Shown here piece after piece: positions 45,528 through 58,275 of a DNA stretch of 64,000 nt. Below the pieces are notes generated by a model that was not told where the DNA came from, searched no databases, and saw only the letters and a program-made list of their open reading frames with translations. Position 1 is the first letter of the stretch, and the number at the start of each line of letters is the position of its first letter. A program made the translations under genes and the position numbers. Origin of the DNA: Demequina lignilytica (GTDB lineage Bacteria; Actinomycetota; Actinomycetes; Actinomycetales; Demequinaceae); assembly GCF_030418305.1 (NCBI RefSeq), contig NZ_JAUHPX010000001.1, positions 434,001-498,000 on the forward strand, in the 5' to 3' direction.

Positions 45528-45952
45528 TTCGAGCGGCCCTTCTCGACCAGCGAGGTCGCCGTCCACGAGCCGCCGAGCACGAACGTCGAGGTGGCGTGCA
45601 GCCCCGACAGGGACGCCGCCTCCTGAACGTCGCGCGGGAAGACGTGCCCGCCGTTGCCCGCCTTGGGGGTGCAGACCCACACGGGGGCCGCATCGTCGAG
45701 CAGCGTCTGCGCGTCCATCAGCAGGTCCGTGAGATCGCCGTCGCCGTCGCGGAACCACACGAGCGCGCCGTCCACGACGTCCCCGTAGTCCTCGTCGGCC
45801 AGATCCTCGCCCGTCGCCGCCTCGACGCCGGCGCGGAAGGCCGCGTCAACATCGTCGTCGTAGCCGAACTCCTGGATGATCTGCCCGGACTTCAATCCGA
45901 GCCTCGCGACCGCCGCCTCCGTCGCGGCCTTCGCGTCCTCCTGTGTCGCCAC
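45524..45952 (-). CDS. DUF3052 family protein
   Basis: A 142-aa acidic protein (DUF3052), conserved in actinobacteria next to aceE. Typical sequence: LGLKSGQIIQEFGYDDDVDAAF, VDGALVWFRDGDGDLTDLLMD and PVWVCTPKAGNGGHVFPRDV. Function is unknown. The GTG at 45952 has AAGGGGG a suitable distance upstream; an ATG further up would add Arg-rich non-homologous sequence. Coupled to ahpE and divergent from aceE. Confidence 0.92.
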   Translation of the reverse strand: MATQEDAKAATEAAVARLGLKSGQIIQEFGYDDDVDAAFRAGVEAATGEDLADEDYGDVVDGALVWFRDGDGDLTDLLMDAQTLLDDAAPVWVCTPKAGNGGHVFPRDVQEAASLSGLHATSTFVLGGSWTATSLVEKGRSK

Positions 45953-46084
45953 GGTGGCGGGACCCCCTTCAGTCGATGACACGCATCTGCCGGCGTGCCT
46001 GCCGACCACAGTAGAGGTACCCCGCATCCGGGTGCAATCGGCGCGGGGTGCCACGCACGTTCCGCGCGCGTCGGCGCTGGCGTG

Positions 46085-46112
46085 ACATTCCCCTCAGATG
46101 TGGGAAGAATGT
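46085..46112. promoter_or_regulatory. Imperfect dyad in the aceE / DUF3052 divergent promoter region
   Basis: ACATTC (46085-46090) and GAATGT (46107-46112) frame an imperfect dyad (CCCC against GGGA inside) about 75 nt before the aceE GTG. It could be a regulatory site in the 234-bp divergent gap 45953-46186. Evidence is modest. Confidence 0.35.
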
Positions 46113-46186
46113 GTCCGATGGCGGCATACCAGCCGCGGCTCCCCATTCATAGGCGCGCCACCGCGCGCCCGACAGGAAGGTCACTC

Positions 46187-48901
<2,715 letters not shown>

Positions 48902-48921
48902 GCCGTCCGCTCTGACGTTCG

Positions 48922-48956
48922 ACGGGGCCTGGTCCGATCATCGGACCGGGCCCCGT
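48922..48956 (+). terminator. Terminator after aceE
   Basis: ACGGGGCC-T-GGTCCGAT (48922-48938) pairs with ATCGGACC-G-GGCCCCGT (48940-48956): two 8-bp blocks separated by a single T/G mismatch with a one-base centre. It lies 20 nt after the aceE stop. A very stable hairpin with no U-tract, as expected for high-GC hosts. Confidence 0.85.
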
Positions 48957-49029
48957 CGTCGTGTCCGGACGATGCGGTCGGCGTCGGTGCGAGCACGCGG
49001 ACCGGGCAGCGTGGGGGGATGAGGTCGGC

Positions 49030-49099
49030 GACGCTCCCGTATTCATGCACGAAGGAGCGTGATCACCCCCGTCTCCTCGCGCATGAAATCGGGAGCGTC
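49030..49099. repeat. Long inverted repeat between aceE and a membrane-protein gene
   Basis: Arms 49030-49048 and 49081-49099 match at 17 of 19 positions (outer part GACGCTCCCG, inner part TTCATGC, two mismatches between). An inner stem CGA(A)GGAG/CTCCTCG extends the hairpin. It begins 26 nt after the stop of the minus-strand gene at 49126, so may be its terminator, but its length and structure also resemble an extragenic palindromic (REP/MITE-like) element. The rest of 48957-49125 holds no gene. Confidence 0.75.
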
Positions 49100-49125
49100 A
49101 CGCACCTAGCCCACGGGCGCCAGGC

Positions 49126-50370
49126 TCAGCGGCGATCGGGGTCGTCGTCAGCGGCGGCGTCGGGCCCGGACTCCGCGTCGCCCTCGGGCTGGGGATCTGT
49201 GCCGTCCTCAGCCTCGTCATGAGCCTCGGCGTCGCTCGCCGGCTCCGGCTCGCCTTCGGCGTCCGCGTCGGACTCCGCCTCGGAACCTGCCAGATCCTCG
49301 GGCGGGTCCTGGACGGGCTCCGCGTCCTCCACCGGTGCGACGTCCTGGGCCTCGGCACCCGCGCCGGCGGCGGCCCCAGCCGCGGCGGGGGCAGGGGCGA
49401 TGCTGGCGGGAGGCATGTCCTCCGGGCGCGCCTCCGGCGTGAAGGCCGGGGCGGGAGCCACCGGCTCGGCGGCGGCCTCGGGCGAGGTGGTGCCGCTGGG
49501 CTCGGCGTCGGCGGCGACGTGGCCCGCTCCAGCGCCCCCGGCGAGCGCGCCCCCGGCGGCGGTGGTCACCGTGCCGGTGTGGACACGCTCGCCCTCGAGC
49601 GCCGCGCGACGCGCCTTCACGAACGACGAGCGGACGGCAAGGGCCGCCCATGCGATCAGCAGGAGCAGCACGCCCAGCGCGATCCACAGTCCGACGAGCA
49701 CGTTGGTCGCGAACAGGCCGGCCGGCTCGAGCCGCACCCATCCGTCCGCGGCGCAGGTCGCCTGCTCCCCCGAGACCTCGCCGTACACGTGATAGACGCC
49801 CGTCAGCTCGAGGCCCGTGCTGTCCTGGATGGTCGCAAGACCGTCCGCCACGTCGACCGTGCCGGTCACCTCCTGGGCCTCCCCCGAGGCTGGGTCGGAG
49901 CTCACGGTCCGCACGGGGATCGAGAAGCCGCCGACCGTGATCCCCGCCATCCGGGTGTCGACCGCGATCGGGGTCGAGGACGTCATGGCCCACTCGACCA
50001 CGTCGTCCTCCGCGATCGAGAATGCGGTGAGCGCGCTCGTGTCGGACGGCGCCGCCGTCAGCCCGCCAGCGGTGACCTCGAGCGTGCAGCCGTCGCTCAC
50101 GCGTCCCACGGACACGAGCTCCGGGATCCCCGTCAGCCCGACGCCCGCCAGGACGCCCGCGATCACCGCCGCCGTGACGAATCGGCCGCGCGCCGCCGAG
50201 ATCTGCCGTGTGAGCAGGCCCGCGACGGCCAGCACCGCGACGGCCACCGTCAGGAACAGCACCGTCCGGCCCGGGTCGACCAGCGCGAGCTGCCACAGCA
50301 ACCCGATCACCACCAGCCCCAGCAGCATTCCGAGCACGAGCCCCAACAGGGGGCGCGGACGTGGTGTCAT
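49126..50370 (-). CDS. Membrane protein with long acidic Pro/Ala-rich tail, unknown function
   Basis: A 414-aa protein. Two or three membrane segments at the N-terminus (LLGLVLGMLLGLVVIGLLWQL and VLFLTVAVAVLAVAGLL), a predicted extracytoplasmic domain (about 80-215) with two cysteines (DGCTLEV and QATCAAD), and a third/fourth segment (VLVGLWIALGVLLLLIAWAAL). The last ~150 residues are low-complexity Ala/Pro/Glu/Asp, strongly acidic. GAGGAGGAACC precedes the ATG. No family recognised; perhaps an actinobacterial cell-envelope protein. Confidence 0.8.
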   Translation of the reverse strand: MTPRPRPLLGLVLGMLLGLVVIGLLWQLALVDPGRTVLFLTVAVAVLAVAGLLTRQISAARGRFVTAAVIAGVLAGVGLTGIPELVSVGRVSDGCTLEVTAGGLTAAPSDTSALTAFSIAEDDVVEWAMTSSTPIAVDTRMAGITVGGFSIPVRTVSSDPASGEAQEVTGTVDVADGLATIQDSTGLELTGVYHVYGEVSGEQATCAADGWVRLEPAGLFATNVLVGLWIALGVLLLLIAWAALAVRSSFVKARRAALEGERVHTGTVTTAAGGALAGGAGAGHVAADAEPSGTTSPEAAAEPVAPAPAFTPEARPEDMPPASIAPAPAAAGAAAGAGAEAQDVAPVEDAEPVQDPPEDLAGSEAESDADAEGEPEPASDAEAHDEAEDGTDPQPEGDAESGPDAAADDDPDRR

Positions 50371-50572
50371 CGGTTCCTCCTCGGCTGCAACAGTCCTGGT
50401 CCTCACGCTAACGTGAGCGCCCCGCGACCGCTCGCGATGACCGGCAGGCACGGCCCCTCGGCCGCGACTCTTGTGCGATCGTCCAAAAAGCAAGGAGCGG
50501 ATACGGGCATCCCCCGCTCAAGGGCGACCTCGCGTTGTTCCTGATCCACAATCGACCGCTACGCTGACACCC

Positions 50573-51742
50573 ATGGTGACGGCCGAGATGCGTGCAGAGA
50601 CGCTGCGTCGACTCCGCGCTGGCACCGGCCGGCTCGCCACCGCCGCCCTCAAGTCGCTCGACGCCGAGTACCCGTGGTTCCGCGAGCTTCCCGCCCGCGA
50701 GCGATCGTGGGTCGGCGGAGTCGCGCAGGCCGGCATCAACTCGTTCGTCGCCTACTTCGCGGATCCGCAGGCGGGCCACCGCGGCACCTACGAGATGTTC
50801 TCCGCCGCGCCGCCGGAGCTCACCCGCTCGATCTCGCTGCAGCACACCGTCAGCATCGTGCGCACCTACGTCGCGATCGTCGAGTCCCACTCGGACGAGT
50901 TCGCCGCCCCCGGCGCGGAGGCGCTCCTGCGCGAGTCGATCCTGCGCTACTCGCGGGAGATCGCGTTCTCCGCGGCGGAGGTCTACGCCCGTGCGGCCGA
51001 GTCCCGCGGCGCGTGGGACGCGCGCCTCGAGGCGCTGGTGGTGGACGCGCTCGTGCGCGGCGAGGTCGACGACGACCTGCCGTCGCGCGCCGCAGCGCTC
51101 GGCTGGAAGACAGGGCCGACCGTGGTGGTCGTGGGCCGCACGGACGGCCCGCTCGGCGAGGTCCAGTCCGCGGAGCTGCGCCGATCCATCCGGCGCGCCG
51201 CCCCCGGCGCCCTGGTGGGGATCCATGGCGAGGACCTGGTGGTCATCGCCCGCTCCGACTCCCGCGGCGACGCGGTCACGGAATCGCTGCTGTCGAGCTT
51301 CGGCCCGGGGCCCGTCGTGGTCGGACCGCCGGCCGTCACGCTGGTCGAGGTCGCACGGTCGACCCGGGCGGCGATCAACGGCGCCGCCGCGGCACCGGCG
51401 TGGGCGCTCGCGCCGCGCCCGGTCGGCGCCGACGACCTGCTGCCCGAGCGGGTCCTGGTCGGGGATGCGGCCGCCGCCGACCGCCTGATCGCGGTCGCGT
51501 ACGACCCGATCGCCGCCGCCGGCGGGTCGCTGCGGGAGACGGTCGCCACGTTCCTCGACTGCGGGCGGTCGCTCGAGCTCGCGAGCCGCACCATGTTCGT
51601 CCACGCGAACACCGTGCGCTACCGGCTCAAGAAGGTGGCGGAGCTCACCGGCTGGGACGTCCTGTCCACCCGCGACGCCCACGTCCTGGAGACGGCGTTC
51701 GCGCTCGGCCGGCTACGCGACGCGAACAGCCACCGCTTGTAG
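50573..51742 (+). CDS. fasR: PucR-type activator of the fatty-acid synthase genes (FasR-like)
   Basis: A 389-aa PucR-type regulator: an N-terminal sensor region, a middle GGDEF-like stretch and a C-terminal PucR HTH (LELASRTMFVHANTVRYRLK and KVAELTGWDVLSTRDA). It lies directly upstream of fabD-fabH-acpP-fabF, the position of S. coelicolor FasR and M. tuberculosis Rv2242, and FasR is known to activate that operon. ATG at 50573; no obvious SD. The 81-bp gap to fabD is probably the promoter it acts on. The name is by position and family. Confidence 0.9.
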   Translation: MVTAEMRAETLRRLRAGTGRLATAALKSLDAEYPWFRELPARERSWVGGVAQAGINSFVAYFADPQAGHRGTYEMFSAAPPELTRSISLQHTVSIVRTYVAIVESHSDEFAAPGAEALLRESILRYSREIAFSAAEVYARAAESRGAWDARLEALVVDALVRGEVDDDLPSRAAALGWKTGPTVVVVGRTDGPLGEVQSAELRRSIRRAAPGALVGIHGEDLVVIARSDSRGDAVTESLLSSFGPGPVVVGPPAVTLVEVARSTRAAINGAAAAPAWALAPRPVGADDLLPERVLVGDAAAADRLIAVAYDPIAAAGGSLRETVATFLDCGRSLELASRTMFVHANTVRYRLKKVAELTGWDVLSTRDAHVLETAFALGRLRDANSHRL

Positions 51743-51822
51743 GTTTCACACAACAATCCGGGCCCGAATCGGTACCTGCGTGGCCCCCGACCCTCTGGAT
51801 TTGTGAGGCAGGCTTAATCACC

Positions 51823-52731
51823 ATGATCGCTGTTCTCTGTCCCGGACAGGGTGCGCAGGCACCCGGCATGCTGGCTCCGTGGCTCGAGCTCCCGAGCGTC
51901 GCGGCGCGCCTGGGCGAGCTCGCCGAGGCCTCCGGCGTCGACATCGTCCGCCACGGCACCTCCTCGGACGCCGACACCATCCGCGACACCGCCATCGCCC
52001 AGCCCCTCCTGGTCGCCACGGCGATCGCGACGGGCCGCGAGCTGCTCGGCGGCGCCATCCCCGCGCTGACCGCGGGCCACTCCGTCGGCGAGCTCGGCGC
52101 GGCCGCCCTCGCGGGAGCCCTCACCGACGCTGACGCGATGCGCCTGGTCACGGTCCGGGCGAACGCGATGGCCGAGGCCGCCGCATCGTCCGAGCCGACC
52201 TCCATGGCCGCCGTCCTCGGCGGCGTCGAGGAGGATGTCGCGGCCGCGCTCGCCGAGCACGGCCTCACCCCCGCCAACGTGAACGGCGGCGGTCAGGTGG
52301 TGGCCGCGGGATCCAAGGCGGCCATCGAGGCGCTCGTCGCCGCGCCCCCGGCGCGCGCCCGCGTCATCGAGCTCCAGGTGGCCGGCGCCTTCCACACCAC
52401 CTACATGGCCCCCGCCGTCGCGGCTCTCGACGCGGCCGCCGGCGTCACCACCCCCGCGGACCCGGCGGCGATACTGCTGTCCAACGCGGACGGTGCCCAG
52501 GTCGCGGACGGCGCGGACGCCCTCGCCCGCATCGTCCGCCAGGTCGCCAACCCCGTGCGCTGGGACCTGTGCATGCGGACCATGCTGGAGCTCGGCGTCA
52601 CCGGTATCGTCGAGGTGGCCCCGGGCGGCGTCCTCACCGGGCTCGCGAAGCGGGCCATGAAGGGCGTGCCCGCCGTGGCGCTGAAGACGCCCGACGACCT
52701 TGCCGCCGCCCGCGAGCTCCTGGAGGCCTGA
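51823..52731 (+). CDS. fabD: Malonyl-CoA:ACP transacylase
   Basis: A 302-aa enzyme loading malonyl groups onto acyl carrier protein, the first committed step of type II fatty-acid synthesis. The catalytic serine is Ser87 in TAGHSVGELGAAAL and the partner histidine His191 in GAFHTTYM. VLCPGQGAQAPGML opens the fold and VEVAPGGVLTGLAKRAMKG closes it. Start ATG at 51823 follows GAGGCAGG. First gene of the operon and 2 nt from the fabH start. Confidence 0.96.
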   Translation: MIAVLCPGQGAQAPGMLAPWLELPSVAARLGELAEASGVDIVRHGTSSDADTIRDTAIAQPLLVATAIATGRELLGGAIPALTAGHSVGELGAAALAGALTDADAMRLVTVRANAMAEAAASSEPTSMAAVLGGVEEDVAAALAEHGLTPANVNGGGQVVAAGSKAAIEALVAAPPARARVIELQVAGAFHTTYMAPAVAALDAAAGVTTPADPAAILLSNADGAQVADGADALARIVRQVANPVRWDLCMRTMLELGVTGIVEVAPGGVLTGLAKRAMKGVPAVALKTPDDLAAARELLEA

Positions 52732-52733
52732 GA

Positions 52734-53735
52734 GTGACCACCCTGAACGTCCGTCGCGGACCCGAGTTCACGCGCATCCTCGGCCTCGGCGTCGCCCGCG
52801 GCGAGAACGCGGTGCCGAACGACGACCTGATCGAGCCGATCAACTCCTCCGACGAGTGGATCCGCAAGATGACGGGCATCGTCACCCGCGTCCGCGCGAA
52901 CGAGGACACCTCGGTGATCGACCTCTCGGAGGCCGCCGCGCGCGACGCGCTCGCGCAGGCCGGCATCGACGCGTCGGAGCTGGACGCGGTGATCCTGTCG
53001 ACCATCTCCTACCCGCGCATCACCCCCGGCGGCGCGCCCGTGCTGGCGGACCGCATCGGCGCGACGCCGGCCGCGGCCTTCGACATCTCGGCGGCCTGCG
53101 CGGGCTACTGCTACGGCATCGGCCAGGCCGACGCGCTGGTGCGGTCCGGCGCGGCCCGCAACGTGCTCGTGGTGGGTGCGGAGAAGCTGAGCGACTTCGT
53201 CGACCCCGCCGACCGGTCGATCTCGTACCTGCTCGGCGACGCCGCGGGCGCCGTGGTCATCGGCGGCTCCGACACTCCCGGCATCGGCCCCACCATCTGG
53301 GGCTCGGACGGCGGCGCCTCCGAGCTGATCAAGCAGAACCACACCTGGCTCGAGATCCGCGAGGACCGCGACCTGCCGTTCCCCACCCTGCGCCAGGAGG
53401 GGCCGTCCGTCTTCAAGTGGGCGTCCTTCAAGATGGCGCCCGTCGCGCTCGAGGCGATCGAGGCCGCCGGCCTCACGCCCGAGGACATCGACGTGTTCAT
53501 CCCCCACCAGGCCAACCTGCGGATCATCGACCAGATGGTCAAGCAGATCGGGCTGCCCGAGAGCGTCGTGGTCGCGAAGGACATCGTCGACTCCGGCAAC
53601 ACATCGGCCGCGTCCATCCCGCTCGCCACCGAGCGGGTCCTGCGCGACGGCGTCGCGAAGTCCGGCGACGTCGCCCTCCAGATCGGCTTCGGCGCCGGGC
53701 TGGTGTACGCCGCGCAGGTCGTGGTCCTGCCGTAG
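52734..53735 (+). CDS. fabH: Beta-ketoacyl-ACP synthase III
   Basis: A 333-aa initiating condensing enzyme joining acyl-CoA to malonyl-ACP. Cys122 (AACAGYCYG), His in FIPHQANLRIID and Asn in SGNTSAASIPLA form the triad. Unusually, residues around the cysteine read A-A-C-A-G rather than the common A-A-C-S/A-G, within family range. GTG start at 52734, with GGAG in the fabD tail as SD. It probably uses branched or acetyl primers; the choice cannot be read from sequence. Confidence 0.95.
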   Translation: MTTLNVRRGPEFTRILGLGVARGENAVPNDDLIEPINSSDEWIRKMTGIVTRVRANEDTSVIDLSEAAARDALAQAGIDASELDAVILSTISYPRITPGGAPVLADRIGATPAAAFDISAACAGYCYGIGQADALVRSGAARNVLVVGAEKLSDFVDPADRSISYLLGDAAGAVVIGGSDTPGIGPTIWGSDGGASELIKQNHTWLEIREDRDLPFPTLRQEGPSVFKWASFKMAPVALEAIEAAGLTPEDIDVFIPHQANLRIIDQMVKQIGLPESVVVAKDIVDSGNTSAASIPLATERVLRDGVAKSGDVALQIGFGAGLVYAAQVVVLP

Positions 53736-53814
53736 CCGCGGCACCCCCAGTAAGTTCATATCCGTTCGCAACGAACACGGCGCACCGTGCGCCGCCGACA
53801 TGAAGGAGAAGCAC

Positions 53815-54063
53815 ATGGCACTGTCCAAGGACGAGGTCCTCGCCGGTCTTGCCGAGATCGTCTCCGAGGAGACCGACATCGACACCGCCGAGGTGACCCT
53901 CGACAAGTCGTTCACCGACGACCTCGACATCGACTCGCTGTCGATGATGACGATCGTCACCCTCGCCGAGGAGAAGTTCGACGTCCGCATCCCCGACGAG
54001 AAGGTCAAGGACCTGGTGACCGTCGACGACGCGGTGTCCTACATCACCGAGGCGCAGGCGTAA
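53815..54063 (+). CDS. acpP: Acyl carrier protein
   Basis: An 82-aa acidic carrier protein. The 4'-phosphopantetheine serine is Ser41 in DLDIDSLSMM, and the remainder forms the usual four-helix pattern. GAAGGAG (53802-53808) precedes the ATG at 53815. A short palindrome GGCGCACCGTGCGCC lies just upstream at 53779-53793 and may influence translation. Carries the growing acyl chain for FabD, FabH and FabF. Confidence 0.96.
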   Translation: MALSKDEVLAGLAEIVSEETDIDTAEVTLDKSFTDDLDIDSLSMMTIVTLAEEKFDVRIPDEKVKDLVTVDDAVSYITEAQA

Positions 54064-54115
54064 GCCTCCGCCTCCTGCGCGTCCCATCCCCCTCATCACC
54101 TTCGGAGATCCCCCC

Positions 54116-55348
<1,233 letters not shown>

Positions 55349-55365
55349 CGCCTCCCCCCGCAGCG

Positions 55366-55456
55366 TGCTCTGCACGGATCCGCGGGCGACACGCCGCGGA
55401 CGTCGGGACGATGCGGGGCGCGCCTCAGCGTGTCGCCGCCCGATCCGTGCGGAGCA
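55366..55456. repeat. Large inverted repeat after fabF, probable terminator
   Basis: Left arm 55366-55394 and right arm 55428-55456 are reverse complements over 29 nt with four mismatches (shared blocks TGCTC-GCACGGATC and GCGACACGC), separated by 33 nt that include the GGACGATGCG oligomer. It lies 17 nt after the fabF stop and 37 nt beyond the stop of the convergent TetR gene, so may terminate both strands. Confidence 0.75.
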
Positions 55457-55493
55457 TCGTGGGTCGGGGTGGCCCGGTCCGGTCCGGCGCTGG

Positions 55494-56075
55494 CTAGGCG
55501 AGACCGGCCTGCAGCCGCACCAGCGCCTGGTCGACGACGTCCGCGAGCGGCTCCTCCGACTTCTTCGCCCACCACACGGACGCGGCGAGCATCCCGGCGA
55601 GCACGGCGTAGGCCGTGGTCCACGGCTCGAGGGGCATGCCCTCGCCCTCGTGTCCTCGCGCGAAGTGCTGCGCGAGGGTGTCGCGCACGTCGCTCATCGC
55701 CGCGATGCCCGCGGAGAACACCTCGGGCGAGTCGCCGATGATGCGCAGGCGGATGCGCGCGTTCTCCTCGGCCCCCTCGGGGATCGCGAGCCCCTCCCGC
55801 ATGACGTCACGCAGCCCGGCGATGCCCGGCGCGGGCGGCGACTGCTCCATCCGCCGGGAGATCCGCTCGTAGGTGGCGAAGAAGTCGCGCCACACCAGAT
55901 CGTTCTTGGTGGCGAAGTGGCGGAAGAGCGTGCGCCGCGAGATCCCGGACGCGGCCGCGATGTCGTCCATGGTGACCGCGTCGAAGCCGCGCTCCGCGAA
56001 CAGGCCGACGGCGATCAGCGCGATCGCATCCGGATCGGCGATCTGCGGTCGCCCGGGGCGGCGGTGCTCGGTCAC
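55494..56075 (-). CDS. TetR-family transcriptional regulator
   Basis: A 193-aa regulator with a canonical N-terminal HTH (TMDDIAAASGISRRTLFRHF, about residues 35-54) and a helical ligand domain. No adjacent operon clearly belongs to it; the nearest genes on its strand are an NTF2-like protein and DUF3145 upstream. GTG start at 56075. It converges on fabF, but that is position only, and a role in lipid regulation cannot be assumed. Confidence 0.92.
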   Translation of the reverse strand: MTEHRRPGRPQIADPDAIALIAVGLFAERGFDAVTMDDIAAASGISRRTLFRHFATKNDLVWRDFFATYERISRRMEQSPPAPGIAGLRDVMREGLAIPEGAEENARIRLRIIGDSPEVFSAGIAAMSDVRDTLAQHFARGHEGEGMPLEPWTTAYAVLAGMLAASVWWAKKSEEPLADVVDQALVRLQAGLA

Positions 56076-56107
56076 GACTCCACCCTAGCGCGCAACGTCG
56101 TGCCTGG

Positions 56108-56470
56108 TCAGGTGGGCGTCGGCGTGGCCTGGTGAAAGCGGATGCGCCAGGCGTCGGTCAGCACCCAGAGCGACGACCGCAGCGCCGCGCCGCGCACCCC
56201 ATGGTCCGGGGTCGAACGGTAGGTCACCTGCGCGACACCCGGCACCACCTCGACGGCCGCGAAGTCCTCGAGAGGCAGCCGCACGTCGATGTCCATCGGG
56301 TCCAGGTCGAGCGTCTCCGCCCGGGTCCACCGACGTCCGGAGTACCCGATCTCGACGAACAGGGGATCGAGGATCCGCTCCATGAATGCGTAGTCGAACC
56401 GGGTCTCCGCGCGCCACATCGCCTCCTCCAGCGCGTGGAGGGTGAGCGTCTGGTCGCCGGTCAGCGCCAT
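56108..56470 (-). CDS. NTF2-like/DUF4440 family protein
   Basis: A 120-aa protein with the SnoaL/DUF4440 cone fold pattern: LHALEEAMWRAETRFDYAFM, LDPLFVEIGYSGRRWTRAE, VAQVTYRSTPDHG and ALRSSLWVLTDAWRIRFHQATP. Such proteins bind or isomerise small molecules, or are toxin-immunity-like; the substrate is unknown. It follows DUF3145 by 10 nt on the same strand, so likely co-transcribed with it. Confidence 0.87.
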   Translation of the reverse strand: MALTGDQTLTLHALEEAMWRAETRFDYAFMERILDPLFVEIGYSGRRWTRAETLDLDPMDIDVRLPLEDFAAVEVVPGVAQVTYRSTPDHGVRGAALRSSLWVLTDAWRIRFHQATPTPT

Positions 56471-56480
56471 GGTGGGGCCA

Positions 56481-56978
56481 TCACCCGACCCGGTGGAGCC
56501 ACCTCACGGGGGCGCCGTGCCCGGCGTAGCGGAACGGCTCCAGCTCGTCATCCCACGCGGTGCCCAGCGCCAGGTCCATCGCGCGCTTGAAGTCCGCCAT
56601 CGACCCGCCGACCTCCAGGGTCGCCCGGATCCGGTCCTCCGGCACCACGATGTTGCCGTGCACGTCGGTGACGGCGTGGAAGATGCCGAGCGACGGGGTG
56701 TGCGACCAGCGTCCGCCGTCACATCCGAACGACGGCTCCTCGGTGACCTCGTAGCGCACGTGCTCCCACCCGCGCAGCGCCGACGCGAGGCGCGCGCCGG
56801 TGCCCTGCTGGCCCTGCCACGACAGCTCGGCGCGGAGCAGGCCGGAGCCGGCGGGCTGGTCGGTCCACTCGAGCGAGGCGCGCGAACCCAGCACTCCCTG
56901 CGCGGCCCATTCGATGTGCGGGCACATCGCTCGAGTGGCCGAGTGCACGAAAAGGACACCGCGGGTGATTGCTGCCAT
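56481..56978 (-). CDS. DUF3145 family protein
   Basis: A 165-aa protein matching DUF3145: TRGVLFVHSATRAMCPHIEW near the start, GWEHVRYEVTEEPSFGCDGGRW and AWDDELEPFRYAGHGAPVRW near the end. Conserved in actinobacteria close to the fab operon, as in streptomycetes. Function unknown. The start ATG at 56978 has AAGGAAAAGG upstream. 56979-57110 is the gap to nnrE and shows no gene. Confidence 0.93.
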   Translation of the reverse strand: MAAITRGVLFVHSATRAMCPHIEWAAQGVLGSRASLEWTDQPAGSGLLRAELSWQGQQGTGARLASALRGWEHVRYEVTEEPSFGCDGGRWSHTPSLGIFHAVTDVHGNIVVPEDRIRATLEVGGSMADFKRAMDLALGTAWDDELEPFRYAGHGAPVRWLHRVG

Positions 56979-57110
56979 GAGCCTTTTCCTTCCTGTGAGG
57001 TGCGTCTTCCCCTACGACCTCGAAGGAATCGAGCTGCGGCCACCGTGGTGTACGTGACCTATCGTGCCTCACGATCGCCGGTTTCGCCAGCACCGTGGCA
57101 CAGTGGCGCC

Positions 57111-57734
57111 ATGGCCACCACGAACGCCGTGATGACGGTCGCCCAGATCCGGGCGGCCGAGGAGCGGACGATGCACGCGGTGGCGGAGGACGCGCTCATG
57201 GACCGGGCCGCGGCGGCGGTGGCCGCCGAGGTCCGCCTGCTGGTGGCCGGATCGGACGGGCCCCGCGTCGCGGTGCTCGCCGGCTCGGGCAACAACGGCG
57301 GCGACGCGCTGCTCGCCGGAGCCCTGCTCGCCCGCGAGGGGGCGGAGGTGACGGCGGTCGCGCTCGGGTCCTCGGTCCACCTCCGCGGCCGGACGTTGCT
57401 GGAGGCCGCGGGTGGGCGCATCCTCCCGCCGGGGATCGAGGCGGACGCCGCCGTCGCGGACGCCGACGCCGTCGTCGACGGCATCGTCGGGATCGGATCC
57501 CGGCCCGGCCTTCGGGACGATGCGGCGGCCCTGGTGGCGCGCATCGTCGCCCCGGTCGTGGCGGTCGACCTGCCCAGCGGGCTCGACGCCGACTCTGCGG
57601 CCGCCGACCTCGCCCACGTCCGTGCGGACGTGACCGTCACGTTCACGGCGCCCAAGCGCTGCCTGGTCGACGTTCCCGCGCGGGCGGCGGCGGGACGCGT
57701 GGTGCTCGCCGACGTCGGGATCGAGCTCGGCTAG
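57111..57734 (+). CDS. nnrE: NAD(P)HX epimerase domain protein, stand-alone
   Basis: A 207-aa YjeF_N-type epimerase. Signatures: [41 protein letters not shown] and [14 protein letters not shown] with the dehydratase-free end at [17 protein letters not shown]. It converts R-NADHX to S-NADHX so that the partner dehydratase can repair it. Usually fused to that dehydratase; here the partner (nnrD) is a separate gene at 58830-59690. ATG at 57111; it overlaps the convergent def gene by 4 nt. Confidence 0.9.
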   Translation: MATTNAVMTVAQIRAAEERTMHAVAEDALMDRAAAAVAAEVRLLVAGSDGPRVAVLAGSGNNGGDALLAGALLAREGAEVTAVALGSSVHLRGRTLLEAAGGRILPPGIEADAAVADADAVVDGIVGIGSRPGLRDDAAALVARIVAPVVAVDLPSGLDADSAAADLAHVRADVTVTFTAPKRCLVDVPARAAAGRVVLADVGIELG

Positions 57735-58231
57735 CCCTTCGCCTCGAGCGACTCGCGCAGCTCGCGCATCGCCTTCTTGCGCACGTCACGCTTGAGGCGG
57801 TCCAGGTAGAGCTTGCCGTCGAGGTGGTCGACCTCGTGCTGGATCAGGCGGGCCCAGATCTCCTCGCCCTCGATCTCGACCTTCTCGCCGTCGAGGTCGG
57901 TGCCCACGGCTCGCGCGTAGAAGGTGCGCTCGCACGGGTACCAGAGCCCGGGCACCGACAGGCAGCCCTCCTCGCCGAGCTCCTGGAGCTCGGTGGCCAC
58001 CTCGACGATCTCGGGGTTGAGGATGTAGCCGATCTCACCGTCGATGTTCCACGAGAACGCGCGCAGCGAGACGCCGATCTGGTTGGCGGCGAGGCCGGCG
58101 CGACCCTCGTGGTCCACGGTCTCGACCAGGTCCTCCACCAGCTGACGCACGCGGTCGTCGATCTGGGCGATGGGTTCGCACGGGGTGCGGAGGACGGGGT
58201 CGCCGATCACTCGGATGTCACGCATTGCCAT
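57731..58231 (-). CDS. def: Peptide deformylase
   Basis: A 166-aa metalloenzyme that removes the formyl group from new proteins. All three motifs are present: [21 protein letters not shown] and [12 protein letters not shown], supplying the Cys and two His metal ligands and the catalytic Glu. It lies convergent to nnrE and divergent from the GNAT gene. ATG at 58231; a second ATG two codons later is also possible. Confidence 0.96.
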   Translation of the reverse strand: MAMRDIRVIGDPVLRTPCEPIAQIDDRVRQLVEDLVETVDHEGRAGLAANQIGVSLRAFSWNIDGEIGYILNPEIVEVATELQELGEEGCLSVPGLWYPCERTFYARAVGTDLDGEKVEIEGEEIWARLIQHEVDHLDGKLYLDRLKRDVRKKAMRELRESLEAKG

Positions 58232-58275
58232 GCCGGTATTGTTCCATGCCCCCACAGGGGGCGTATCGTCGGAAT

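Noticed and set aside
46085-46112. The aceE upstream dyad as a strong operator
   Set aside because: Only the outer 6 bp pair well; recorded as a low-confidence site and not as a finding.
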